Shown one piece after another: positions 10,208 through 19,571 of a stretch of 59,630 bases of DNA (position 1 is its first letter; every line of letters starts with the position of its first letter). The notes beneath the pieces were generated by a model, which was given only the letters and a program-made list of their open reading frames with translations, did no database searches and had not been told where the DNA came from. The stretch lies in the NCBI GenBank assembly GCA_023091735.1, contig JALKBU010000219.1, positions 1-59,630 of the forward strand, read 5' to 3'. Made by a program: the position numbers and the translations under genes. The DNA comes from Trichomonas tenax. Its lineage: Eukaryota; Parabasalia; Trichomonadida; Trichomonadidae.

Positions 10208-10527
10208 ACAGTTTCTACCGAAATAATATATAATGAATTAATCTCCTTATTTCCTTCTTTTTCTGCTCTTTTTTTTGAATTCTAATTGTCATATATTGAT
10301 TCTTTCAAGCGAAAATTGGCTCATTTGATTATGGTTTAAATATCCATTGAGTATATTAAGGGATACAATGGTTTGGAGCGCTTAATTTTTGATTCGGATT
10401 TTGAAAATTTTCAACATTAAGGATTATAATTGAGAAATGAAACAAAAGGAGCTTAATTTGATGATTTGCATGTCAAATAATATCTCTAAACTTTATAATA
10501 AAAAAATAATAATTATAAATTAAACAA
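10208..10527. other. Convergent 3' spacer, nothing recognised
   Basis: 320 bp between the 3' ends of profilin and the Lcp5-like gene. AT-rich; no features seen beyond T-rich 3' flanks. Confidence 0.5.
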
Positions 10528-11451
10528 TTATTTCTTCTTTTGGTTCTTTCTACTTTCTCTCTGTGCATCTGATTGGATATGTCCATAGTCAAGAATGCCA
10601 TCGAGTGAACTTTGCATTTGTTCAATCTTCTTCATCATTGCTTTATCCTTCTTGCTACGCTGAAGACGAACAAAGTGTTCCTCTTCGAACTGTTCAATTT
10701 CCTTCTGTCTCTTCATGAATTCACGAAGTTCTCTGTTTGCATTTGCCTTTTTACCGGCTTCAAGAGGGTCAGCTGTTATATCAGCGGCGACTTCATCCAT
10801 CAACGCATCGCCTTTTGTCCTCGCTTTGATAGATCTCGCGTATTTTGCTTCTTTGCGCTGATCTGATTCAGCCTTTGGATAAAGTGTCGAAGAAACCTTT
10901 GGAGCAGTATACGTCGCCGAAACTAAACCGTCAGAGTGCTGTGTTTGTTCACCAGATTGCAACATTGCGTCTGGATTTGCTCTAAATGTTTGTCCTGTTC
11001 CCTTTTCGAGCTCTGCGTACTTATTGATTTGGTACTGCAGCTGCTTTTCGAGTGGTTTGATTTTCTCTATCACGCATCTGTTTTGAACCAATCCTTGAAT
11101 TTGATCAGTAGGATCATTTCCTGCGCACTTTTGGGCACCATATCCCGCCAAGTTCTCGAGATACTCGATTAAGCAGTGGTTTCTCACTTGCAATAAAGTA
11201 ATTCCATCGACTGAAGATTGTGTGTCTTTTTCTACTTTCGCTTGGACCTTCTCGAAGATTCCGTGGACTTCGTTTGCTGACTGAATGATCTTCTTTAAGT
11301 GAACGAGGAGTTCTGATTTTTGCTCAATTGAGATCTTTTTGAGTGTTTGTTCTTGATTTATTAACTCGATGTGCTTCGATTCGGATGGTTTCTCAGCCAC
11401 AGCATTCTGGAGGCTGATGCCGGGCATTAATTCCATCTCTTCGTTGCTCAT
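10528..11451 (-). CDS. LCP5: Neuroguidin/Lcp5-like SSU processome factor (Sas10/Utp3 family)
   Basis: This 307-residue protein has the Sas10/Utp3 domain at about residues 41-145, including the family signature IEKIKPLEKQLQYQINKY, then FRANPDAML (neuroguidin FKPxPxxM-like), and the conserved C-terminal part in which EEHFVRLQRSKKDKAM parallels EExxMVRLxxxKKxK of neuroguidin. It ends in a basic tail (RKNQKKK) suited to nucleolar retention. Family members belong to the small-subunit processome and are needed for early 18S rRNA cleavages. The start is ATG 11451. A TTTACATGTCA motif lies 61 bp upstream. Assignment to Lcp5/neuroguidin rather than Sas10/Utp3 itself rests on length and the C-terminal motif. 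Confidence 0.85.
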   Translation of the reverse strand: MSNEEMELMPGISLQNAVAEKPSESKHIELINQEQTLKKISIEQKSELLVHLKKIIQSANEVHGIFEKVQAKVEKDTQSSVDGITLLQVRNHCLIEYLENLAGYGAQKCAGNDPTDQIQGLVQNRCVIEKIKPLEKQLQYQINKYAELEKGTGQTFRANPDAMLQSGEQTQHSDGLVSATYTAPKVSSTLYPKAESDQRKEAKYARSIKARTKGDALMDEVAADITADPLEAGKKANANRELREFMKRQKEIEQFEEEHFVRLQRSKKDKAMMKKIEQMQSSLDGILDYGHIQSDAQRESRKNQKKK

Positions 11452-11858
11452 TATTTATTATTAAAAAATTTTTGTCTTCGAAATTTTCTGACGCTTTGCA
11501 TCTGACAGATGTTTACATGTCAGATTTTGAACTCCCTTTTTTAACTAAGTATGCGCGTTTGTCCCTTTAGACTGACCTTTAATAGATGCTTCAATTACCG
11601 TACTCACTCATATCAAAATAATCGATAATCTGTAAGTGTTGATTAATTTTAAAAGATGAATTTTTAATAGCAAAACCTGGGTATTTGTTAGATTTTTGGG
11701 AAGAATGTGGATCTGCCCATTTTAATTCACACATAATATGTGCTTCAATATCAACTAACAGTGGTATTTCAATAAGAAATTCACTGAAAGTTTAGAACAA
11801 ATTTTTAAAAATGGAATTTAGTCCAAATTGTAGTTATATAACTTGATTTACTGTGAAT
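11452..11858. other. Intergenic with one TTTACATGTCA motif
   Basis: Spacer upstream of the Lcp5-like gene. The motif at 11512-11522 is the only element noted; the remainder is AT-rich. Confidence 0.5.
11512..11522. promoter_or_regulatory. TTTACATGTCA motif
   Basis: Exact copy of the motif that forms the array upstream of the dynamin gene, here a single copy 61 bp before the Lcp5-like start codon. Confidence 0.4.
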
Positions 11859-13235
11859 TTAAGGAAGCTGATCGTTATTTAAAGTCTTTACGAAATGAAT
11901 TAAGATTTGATATTTATCGAGTTCAAGAAGCATGGCATTGAAAAAAATATTAATTTTGTGACGATGTTCATTGACTGAATTTGTTGGTTTCTCTTGGCAT
12001 GAATAGAATGAGCTATTGGAAATTCCTGCTAAAATCAATAAACTCTTCACTGTTTCGTCATCATCTTCAACAATTATACATTTTATATTTGTTTCTGAAA
12101 ATACATGAAAAGCTATTGTTTACAATTTTGTTAGACTGGAGCAACAATAAAATGCAGTGCTTTCTATTGTAGTTGTATTCTGGCTTGTTTCCTTTCTCAA
12201 ATTTTTAGAATCTTCAAATACACTCATTCCTATTATTGAACAATTGATTACTATTTCTGATTTTGGACTACCTATAGCATAAAAAATTAATATATCTTTG
12301 ATATCGTCAAAAAGCATGTTATTTTGTGCCCGATAATTTGTAGCATTAAAATCAGCAATGGATAAAAGTGTTTCATAAGGAGTAAATGCATATTCACTGA
12401 TCTTTGTAATGTTTGATATGTTAATATATTTTAACTTATGGCAATTCCATAAACATCCATAATCTAAGATATTAATAGATTGAACTTTAAATGAAATCAA
12501 TTCAGAACATATTTACATGCTGAATATATCTGCAATTTTAAATGCATAATTATATATTTGATCAACATCGCTATCAAGAGTTAAATTGACATAATTTTTT
12601 ATTTTTTGGTGAAAGATTGTATTAAATATATCACAATAAAGGATATTAAATAATATAAGTAAGGATTTTCTGGGTGGATTTCAAATTCTACATCGCTTCT
12701 AATTGAGTAAATAATAGATATATTTTTTGGTAAGAAAAGTTTCTGAAATTTTGTACCATAGAAAGCATCTAAGCCAAAAGATTGCAACAGTCAGTCTGCT
12801 TTTATTTCAAATGTCGATAATTTACTACATGAGTAAAATGCAAGTCTCTCCTATTATTAAAACAGAAGATGGCAGTGAAAATGACGTCAATACATAAAGA
12901 TATTTAAATGCCTCTACTTCAATGACTTCGAGGCCATCGAGTATTTTTATCTCTGAAATATTTGAACAAGCGAACAAAGCTTGACTCAAGATGGTTTTTA
13001 GATTTGCGCATTGCAATAAATCAACAAACTCAAGAGATTTACACAAATAAGATGCTTGTTCACCTATATTTGTTAATTGAGGGTTTGATTGGAATGAAAA
13101 CGAGCTTAATGTAGTTTGACAATTACTGAAGCACCTAAAACCAATTTGTGTTGCATCACTTTCAATAATGAATGTTTTAGAATTCGGAGGGATATCATTG
13201 AACGTTAAAGTTCGTATGAAGACAAAGATAAACAC
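11859..13235 (-). pseudogene. BspA-like leucine-rich repeat protein, copy A, broken
   Basis: Four collinear fragments in different frames make up one decayed gene: 12825-13235 (RTLTFNDIPPNS, ESDATQIGFRCF, then LRR_5-type repeats), 12599-12787 (FLPKNISIIYSI), 12120-12500 (LKYINISNITKISEYAF) and 11859-12050. BspA/TpLRR proteins are surface LRR proteins that form a huge family in trichomonads and are thought to mediate adhesion. The fragments match, in the same order, those of copy B at 14027-15340. There is no ATG at the N-terminus and at least three frame breaks. No transmembrane tail is visible. Confidence 0.75.
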
Positions 13236-13415
13236 CTGAAATCAAATCAATAAATATTTCTTATCGAAAAAATGTAATTTGTCAAATTGCCGTAAATTTG
13301 CCAAAAAGTCTTGCTGTCAAATGTCAGTGTCACTTTTATTTCTCAAAAAGTTGCATTTTCGCTCATGCAAATCAAAGAAGATTTTTGACTGAGAATGTGG
13401 GTTAAGCAATCAAAA
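13236..13415. other. Short spacer with one GTCACTTTT motif
   Basis: Contains GTCACTTTTA at 13329-13338, the second recurrent spacer motif of this window. Nothing else seen. Confidence 0.4.
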
Positions 13416-13467
13416 ATGAGTGATAATCATGTTATTGGATCCCGAAATAGAATAATAGAATTCGATA

Positions 13468-13500
13468 AAGAGTTTTCAGGAGAAATTATTGTTGTTTCAG
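13468..13500 (+). repeat. 33-bp direct repeat, copy 1
   Basis: Identical to 13663-13695, with a 195-bp step. It encodes the EFSGEIIVVS segment and marks the tandem duplication inside the decayed repeat-protein gene. Confidence 0.9.
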
Positions 13501-13662
13501 ATTTTTATGAGATAATTAGCTCCAACGCCCGCTGAAGAAAGGATTTGAATAATATTTTCCAACACTAAAAACTTTTACAAAAATGATCAAGAAAACTAGA
13601 AAGCTCACAAATTGTGAACTTCATAGAATTTTTGAATATTATTAACTCAAAATGAATTCATG

Positions 13663-13695
13663 AAGAGTTTTCAGGAGAAATTATTGTTGTTTCAG
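13663..13695 (+). repeat. 33-bp direct repeat, copy 2
   Basis: Identical to 13468-13500. Perfect identity within otherwise decayed sequence suggests a recent duplication or a conserved segment. Confidence 0.9.
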
Positions 13696-14026
13696 TAACT
13701 TTTGACAATTATGGTATAAAAATAATGAAAACACCGGCTCAGGAAATGAGAGTTATCAGGAATTTGTTCCATGTGCCACCAGAGAAGGAGGACTACAAAA
13801 AGTTCCGATCTTATACCAATCCAAATATATATCCATTCAAATTACACCAAATAATGAAATGAAAATAATCAGCCATTTTGCATTTATGGTTCCTGAGCGT
13901 GAAGAGTTTGGAAAATTCCGCTCTCAAACAAATCAAAATATTCATGCTTTCATTCTCCATCACACAAAAATTTATTTCAATCAGTGACCTCAATATATAT
14001 ATATGATTATGCATTGGCAATTTAAT

Positions 14027-15340
14027 TTAGGGTGTGTAATTTAATATTATATATGTGTGAAACACATTAAGAGCAATATTGAAAACAGTGTTTAAACAGT
14101 TATTATAAACATCCACTGCACGGGTTGCAGTTTTTGGACATAAATAGAATGCAATTTTAGGTATTCCTTTATTAATCAGTAAATTTTTCACTGTTTCATT
14201 ATTGTTTTCTACGATAACACACTTTGGAATTGAATATAAACCAAAATCTTCAATGGTTGTGACTGTTTTCAATTTGATTTTTTGTAAATATCGAGCATCA
14301 AAGAATGCATTAGTGCCAATGATAGAACTGTTGATTTCAATTTCGGTTGCAGGACTTTTGGCTGCATATCTAACAAGCTTGCTCTGGTTGATGTTAACGA
14401 ACATATTATTGTATGCTTGGAAATTATTTGAATAAAAATTTGCAATATACACTATATTCATTGATGTTGAAAGCATATCAGTTTTGATATTGACAATATT
14501 TGAAATATTCACATACTTCAAAGCATGGCAAAAGTACGGTCACCCATATTAATGACAGAAATAATGTTGATTGATATTAAGCTAGAACAACCATCAAATG
14601 CGTAACTTTGGATCGATGTTATTTTGTAAATATTTATATACTGAAGGCTTTTGCAATTATAAAATGCAAACTTTTCAATAAGATCAATTTCTCCATCAAG
14701 AGATAAATTCTGGATCTTTCCAGGTCCAAAAATGTATTGATTTTTCATTTTTATTATAAACAACACCATCCTTGAGGTACAGATAAGGATTATCTTGGTC
14801 CAATTCAATTTCAATTGCCTTCCCTTGAGCTGAAATTTTGGAAAAATTTTTAGTCAAAAACAAATAACTAATATTTGTTTTGGTGAAAACACCTTCACCA
14901 ATGGATTGGAGCAAGGAATTACTTTGTACTTCAAAATTAGAAAGATGTGTGCAACCATAAAATGCCCAAAATTCTATTTTTAGAACGGAAGATGGTAAAG
15001 ATAATGATGTTAATATAGGAAGTTTAAAAAATGCGTAATCCCCAATTGCTTCAGGTCCTTCAGGTAATTTCAATACAGTTACATTCGAACAGCTCCCAAA
15101 CGCAAAAAATCTGATATTCTTTAAATTAAAACACTGTGATAAATCTATTTCTTCAAGAAGTGCGCATTGAGAAAAAGCATTATCATGTATATCTGTTAAT
15201 TCCGAGCCTGGTAAAAATGAAAATGAAGATAGTGTTGTTTTGCAGAATTGGAAGCAATTTGGTCCAATCGATGTTACATCGCTCTCAATGATATAAGTTG
15301 AAGAATTTCGAGGTACATCAGAACTTGTAAGTGTACGCAC
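14027..15340 (-). pseudogene. BspA-like leucine-rich repeat protein, copy B, broken
   Basis: Three overlapping fragments in different frames reconstruct one LRR_5 protein: 14696-15340 (TLTSSDVPRNSSTYII, then repeats such as LEEIDLSQCFNLKNI and SLSLPSSVLKIEFWAFYGC), 14518-14814 (FAFYNCKSLQYINI, SIQSYAFDGCSSL) and 14027-14521 (YVNISNIVNI, then a non-repeat C-terminus FYLCPKTATRAVDVYNN). The frame changes near 14740-14800 and 14520. The first fragment has no ATG, only GTG, with an in-frame TAG five codons upstream. It is a paralogue of copy A, 2.1 kb away in the same orientation; the C-terminal Ala/Cys segment corresponds to FYSCQEKPTNSV of copy A. Best read as a tandem duplicate, both members decayed. 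Confidence 0.8.
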
Positions 15341-15380
15341 TATAACAGGAAACTAAAACGAAAATCAAAGGTTAATAATT

Positions 15381-15440
15381 GTCACTTTTAGAAATACAAT
15401 GACACTTTTCGAGAAGAAAAAAATGATATTGTCACTTTTA
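15381..15440 (+). promoter_or_regulatory. Three phased GTCACTTTT motifs including the initiator
   Basis: GTCACTTTTA at 15381, GACACTTTTC at 15401 and GTCACTTTTA at 15431 are spaced by exactly 20 and 30 bp, two and three helical turns. The last copy contains TCACTT and lies 6-15 bases before the ATG at 15446, so it is also a good initiator (+1 about A15434). Confidence 0.55.
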
Positions 15441-15445
15441 CAAAA

Positions 15446-15721
15446 ATGGGAATTGCTTTGAGTTGCTGTAAAAGTGATACTCCAGAAGCCCTAAAGGATG
15501 ACCCCCGCGCTGCATTGAGAGCCGGTGGCAGAATTCAAGTCAAAAAGAACGACAATGAGGATCCTCACGCTCCTTTATTAATGAAAACGCCAAACACTCC
15601 GAAATCTAAAGAAAACGAGTTGATAGACAAAGAGCTTGACGCGTACGTTCAGGCGCTTTCGAGCGGTTCTGACTCTCCAATGGACCCGAAAGATTGGGAC
15701 AAAGCTTTGGACGATGATTAA
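15446..15721 (+). CDS. Small N-myristoylated and palmitoylated protein, unknown role
   Basis: A 91-residue acidic protein. It starts MGIALSCCKS: Gly2 with Ser6 fits the N-myristoylation consensus, and Cys7-Cys8 are likely palmitoylation sites, so it should sit on the inner face of the plasma membrane or an endomembrane. The rest is hydrophilic and probably disordered, with a TPNTPKS segment (possible phosphosites) and a C-terminal acidic helix (ELIDKELDAYVQAL) ending WDKALDDD. The pattern recalls lipid-anchored scaffold proteins such as LAMTOR1, but there is no alignable similarity that I can defend. Codon use and the strong initiator upstream support a real, expressed gene. Transcribed divergently from the broken BspA copy B. 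Confidence 0.8.
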   Translation: MGIALSCCKSDTPEALKDDPRAALRAGGRIQVKKNDNEDPHAPLLMKTPNTPKSKENELIDKELDAYVQALSSGSDSPMDPKDWDKALDDD

Positions 15722-16607
15722 GTATTGTATTTGTATATTTGTCTTTTGTGGATTAATATGGTATGAATTAAATTACTGTTTATTTAATTTTATAAAATGA
15801 AGATTTACAGCATTCATTTTTGTATATCAACATCTACAGGAACTCATCTGCGCTCTGTATTTCAGTTGGTATTTTGGATCTTTGAACATTACATCAAAAA
15901 TGAAAAATATTATTTCATAAATCAAGCCATGTCATGCATTCTATTCTTCATTTCTATCATTTCCCTATAGCTTTATATTATTAAATTCAACATATAATAT
16001 CAATATTTCAATGACTACTTAACATTATGCTCAGCGATCAATAGATATATAAATTATTAGAAAAGTTACAGCTTATATTAATTCTATAATATCTCGATCA
16101 AATTTCCTACACATGAAGAATAATTGAAATAGAAATTAAAATTTTGAATATCCATGTATAAGTCATAACAATTAATTTAAATTTTTGTAGGTAATAAAAT
16201 TTTATAATAACAAGCCCTGATAATTTCAATCAATATCAAAGTTCATCAATTAATTATATTATTGGTTATTACAAAACGTACTGGATTCAACAACTAATAT
16301 AAAACCGGAATATCTTGATAAAAATGATGATTACTGTTAAAATTATGAAAAATCATTTGTGATTTTCGCATAAAAACAAGTTTATTCAAAATAATTGGCT
16401 GAACATTAATATCCTCTTTGTATAAAATACCTCTATATGTGTGTCATGTCCAGAAAATTAAAAGTGAAGTTCAAATTAATCAATGAAAATAAAACCCATT
16501 ATATCGAACGGAACAACATCCAGCGATGATATGCAGTCGAAATCTAAGCTCTCCGTGTGATGTATCTCTTCATTACATGAAAATCACCGTTTATTAATTA
16601 TTCTTTA
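15722..16607. other. Intergenic, nothing recognised
   Basis: Nearly 0.9 kb of very AT-rich spacer. A TCATTA at 16570-16575 could be the initiator for the downstream Myb gene, giving a leader of about 36 bases. Confidence 0.5.
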
Positions 16608-17504
16608 ATGGATTCTGCCCAGGCTCTTGCGCCGACAAGGCAGCGCCAGAAAGCAGTGTCACGCACTCACAACAACAAGTGGGGTCAGGAGGATGACGCA
16701 TTGCTCCAACGCTTGATGGCAGATGAGCCAACAGAAAATTTTGCACAGTTTTTGGGCTTTTTCCCAGGAAAAACAGCAACACAGATCGGAGAAAGATGGA
16801 GCAAGGTACTTGATCCTAAATTGATCAAAGGATCTTGGACTCGCGAAGAAGATGAAATTATCATCAAATTCGTGAACGAAAATGGTACGAAAAACTGGAA
16901 GAAATTGGCTGATATTCTTCCAGGAAGACTGGGAAAGCAGTGCAGAGAGAGGTGGCGCAATCACCTTGATCCGAATGTCAATAGGAGCCCATGGACTGCA
17001 GAAGAAGATGCACTTCTTATCCAGCTTCATGGAAAATACGGAAACCAATGGGTTAAGATATCTGAAATGTTCAACGGAAGAAGCGACAACTGTGTGAAAA
17101 ACAGATGGAACTCAACACTGAAGAAACAGCTATATTATGACCAACTCGGCATCCAAAGGCCAAAGCGCGGACGCCCATCACTACAGAAAGCACCAAAGTC
17201 TGCAGACGACATTCCAAAGCCCCCGAAGTTGGAGGAGATCGCAGCACAGATACAGACGGCCGAACCAAAGCCTGCTGCAACACCAACATTGACTCCTTCC
17301 TTGCAGACACCATTATTCTCTCCATTTTTGAAGTCCCCGTTCCCACAGCCTTCTCCTTCTATGGATAAGGAGATTTTGCCGATCCAGTTGTCGCCTTCGC
17401 TCCGTGATGACCAATTCAGTTTCTCACCCACTATGATCTTCAGTGGTTTCTCGTTGTTCTCTCCTAAGCCAACAAACAATCAAAATAATAATATTTCCTT
17501 GTAA
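16608..17504 (+). CDS. Myb transcription factor with three repeats (R1R2R3)
   Basis: This 298-residue protein has three Myb/SANT repeats in the first 175 residues. A divergent R1 starts KWGQEDDALLQRLM. R2 is canonical (KGSWTREEDEIIIKFV ... RLGKQCRERWRNHL), and so is R3 (RSPWTAEEDALLIQLH ... DNCVKNRWNSTL), so the DNA-reading helices are intact. The C-terminal half is Pro/Ser/Thr-rich (TPSLQTPLFSPF), as in activation or phosphorylation regions. In trichomonads, Myb proteins bind promoter elements and core promoter motifs, so a regulatory role is expected, though targets are unknown. The start at ATG 16608 leaves a short N-terminal arm. A second, two-repeat Myb gene lies at 48640-49206. Confidence 0.93.
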   Translation: MDSAQALAPTRQRQKAVSRTHNNKWGQEDDALLQRLMADEPTENFAQFLGFFPGKTATQIGERWSKVLDPKLIKGSWTREEDEIIIKFVNENGTKNWKKLADILPGRLGKQCRERWRNHLDPNVNRSPWTAEEDALLIQLHGKYGNQWVKISEMFNGRSDNCVKNRWNSTLKKQLYYDQLGIQRPKRGRPSLQKAPKSADDIPKPPKLEEIAAQIQTAEPKPAATPTLTPSLQTPLFSPFLKSPFPQPSPSMDKEILPIQLSPSLRDDQFSFSPTMIFSGFSLFSPKPTNNQNNNISL

Positions 17505-17905
17505 GCAATGTTATTTAAATGATCGATATATTACTTCATGACCAAAAATATTAATGTCAATAAATATTATGAAATATAACCTCCAAACTTTGCAATTCTC
17601 TATTTCTCTCCCCTCTCAGTTTATATTCGTTCCATTTTAATATTGAAATTTTATTAAAACAAAAACTATTATTTGTTGAAAATTTTATTTCGTTAATGAA
17701 AAAATTGTTCAAATCATATAATTTCAAAAAATCAAAATCAATAATAATATTTTATTTTATGCACAGAACATATTTTGTTTATAAATTTATGTGATTAATT
17801 TAATTATTTTTTGAAAATTTAATTATTTTGATTTTTGACGTGAGGGAGTATGTGAATATTAGTAGGCTTGATAAAATGAATATTACAAACAATTTATTAT
17901 ACACA
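17505..17905. other. Convergent 3' spacer, nothing recognised
   Basis: AT-rich spacer between the ends of the Myb and CK1 genes; no supported features. Confidence 0.5.
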
Positions 17906-18994
17906 TTATATAATTCTGCATCCGCAGCTGTTATCTCTTTCAAAACTGTCTTCAGTACTTTGAGTTTCCTCTTCAAGTTTAGGCGGCGGTTCTCTCTGTT
18001 GCAGCCTCTCTTTCATATCACTCGGTAAATCGGGCGGAAGTTCAGGACTTTCGGCATCAGACATAAATAAAGGTATTTTCGATGCTGTTTCAACTATTTC
18101 TACTGCTGTACGTTCCCAATCGTATTTATCTGAATAACTTGATTTTGTTTCGATCATGGCTTCACCGAGAAGTTGGTAAAAGAGGTCGTAGTTTGGTTTA
18201 TCTTCGCGCTTCAAACTCATTATCAATCTATAGATTATAATATATTGATGAGGAAGTCCTTCGCAAAATTTTGCCATGTCTGTTTCTTTTTTGGCTGCAA
18301 AAACAACGGGCTTGTTGTTGATTGTCGGCCAAGGAAGTTCTCCAGTCTGTATTTTCAACAAAACACAAAACCAAGAAAACAAATCATCGCATCTTCCCAA
18401 CTCAAGTCCATTGTGCGCGTTAAATGATGCATATGGCACAGTGCCAACGAATCCGGGGTTCTCACGCGGCGGAATTTCTTGTCCATTCTCATCCAAAAAT
18501 GGCTTCGACAGACCAAAGTCTATTAACGTTAATGGGTGTTTTCTGCTCGGCCTTATCAGGAAATTGCCGGGCTTTATGTCCCTGTGGAGCATTCCCAGTT
18601 TGTGGAATTCTTCGATGCATCTCAACATTTCTATGCCAAGTCTTATGGATGTTGACGTAGAAAAGACAGCTCCGTGGGATATCCTTCTCGCTCCAATGAG
18701 AGAAGGCCCTAAAAGTTCAAGAATGAGCCATCTCCATTCTTCATTTTCTCCATAATCGTGATATTTCGGGAAAAACGGCAACATTTGGACTTTCTTGAGT
18801 ATATCTGTTTCTTTTTCGAGATTTGCTTTCTTGAATGATTTACTTTCGAGTTTTATCGCCCAAATCGTCTGATCTCGCGTATCCTGGCACGTGTAAATGT
18901 CACCAAACGATCCATGACCGACAAACTCTTGGATGACGTATCTGTCGAAAGCAGTGCCCGAAGCCAAATGAGGCCGCGGCTCTTTCGAGCTCAT
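17906..18994 (-). CDS. CK1-family protein kinase with CaaX-like C-terminus
   Basis: This 362-residue protein is a casein kinase 1/TTBK-type kinase: glycine loop GHGSFGDIY, Lys48 in WAIKLE, HRDIKPGN with Asp139, DFG at 159-161, and the CK1-type segment GTVPYASFNAH in place of APE. CK1 kinases phosphorylate acidic or pre-phosphorylated substrates. The tail is Pro/Glu-rich and ends CGCRII. The last four residues, C-R-I-I, fit a prenylation CaaX box, with another cysteine two positions upstream as possible palmitoylation site. This predicts a membrane-tethered kinase, comparable in logic to the lipid-anchored yeast Yck and animal CK1-gamma enzymes. Start ATG 18994 gives a normal 17-residue arm before the kinase domain. 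No obvious initiator is next to it. Confidence 0.92.
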   Translation of the reverse strand: MSSKEPRPHLASGTAFDRYVIQEFVGHGSFGDIYTCQDTRDQTIWAIKLESKSFKKANLEKETDILKKVQMLPFFPKYHDYGENEEWRWLILELLGPSLIGARRISHGAVFSTSTSIRLGIEMLRCIEEFHKLGMLHRDIKPGNFLIRPSRKHPLTLIDFGLSKPFLDENGQEIPPRENPGFVGTVPYASFNAHNGLELGRCDDLFSWFCVLLKIQTGELPWPTINNKPVVFAAKKETDMAKFCEGLPHQYIIIYRLIMSLKREDKPNYDLFYQLLGEAMIETKSSYSDKYDWERTAVEIVETASKIPLFMSDAESPELPPDLPSDMKERLQQREPPPKLEEETQSTEDSFERDNSCGCRII

Positions 18995-19571
18995 TTTCTC
19001 AAAAATTAGTTTTTCAGATCTATTTTTGGTTTTGTTTTCGCATGGTGTGTTTGTTTTTATTATTGGTTTTTCATTGTTTATATTACAGGGTTGTGTGAAA
19101 TTAATGAGGGGGATCGAACTATCACTTTATTCAGATTTTTGTTGATTTGGATTAAGAATAATCTAAAACAGCTGTTTGTCCAATTAATTTTCATTAATTA
19201 TTTATATTTCAAAATTTGATAGTCAGAATCATTTTCATGCCTTTAGCCTTTAGAGTTATAATATGGTACTCCAATATATATTATTTTTAAAGCCGAGAAC
19301 CGAAAACAAATAATATTTTGAAATTTGAAAATATTAAATGATACAAGACAAAATGTTTCTAAATATATTCAATACTTTAACTAGGTAATCTATTCCTATG
19401 GTGTCTAATGCTATTATATAATAATATCAAAATATATTTTATAATGAATATAATTTTGTTGTTGGAAGGAAAGAGAATAAAACGTTGATATGAAATAATA
19501 ATACTTTATTCAGTTTTGATTAATAATGTTATAAGTTCTTTATTTTATGGAATATGGGTTTTGCATGAGAT
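18995..19571. other. Intergenic, nothing recognised
   Basis: Spacer upstream of the CK1 gene and downstream of the Cbf5 gene; AT-rich with no convincing motif. Confidence 0.5.

Larger units (their letters stand above)
13416..13987 (+). pseudogene. Decayed gene for a repeat protein, family unknown
   Basis: Three small frames on the plus strand are relics of one repetitive gene. ATG 13416 to TGA 13535 gives 39 residues including EFSGEIIVVS. The same decapeptide returns at 13665-13694 inside the open stretch 13656-13862, which runs on through KTPAQEMRVIRNLF and VPPEKEDYKKFRS. A third frame, ATG 13859 to TGA 13987, repeats the last module in diverged form (VPEREEFGKFRSQTNQN). So each unit seems to contain an EFSGEIIVVS part and a VPPExxxxxKFRS part. 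The frames are offset, so at least two frameshifts are present. I do not recognise the protein. It lies between two broken BspA-like genes in opposite orientation. Confidence 0.5.

Noticed and set aside
18276..18755. 159-codon frame antisense to the CK1 kinase
   Set aside because: The kinase motifs on the minus strand are unambiguous; this is a shadow.
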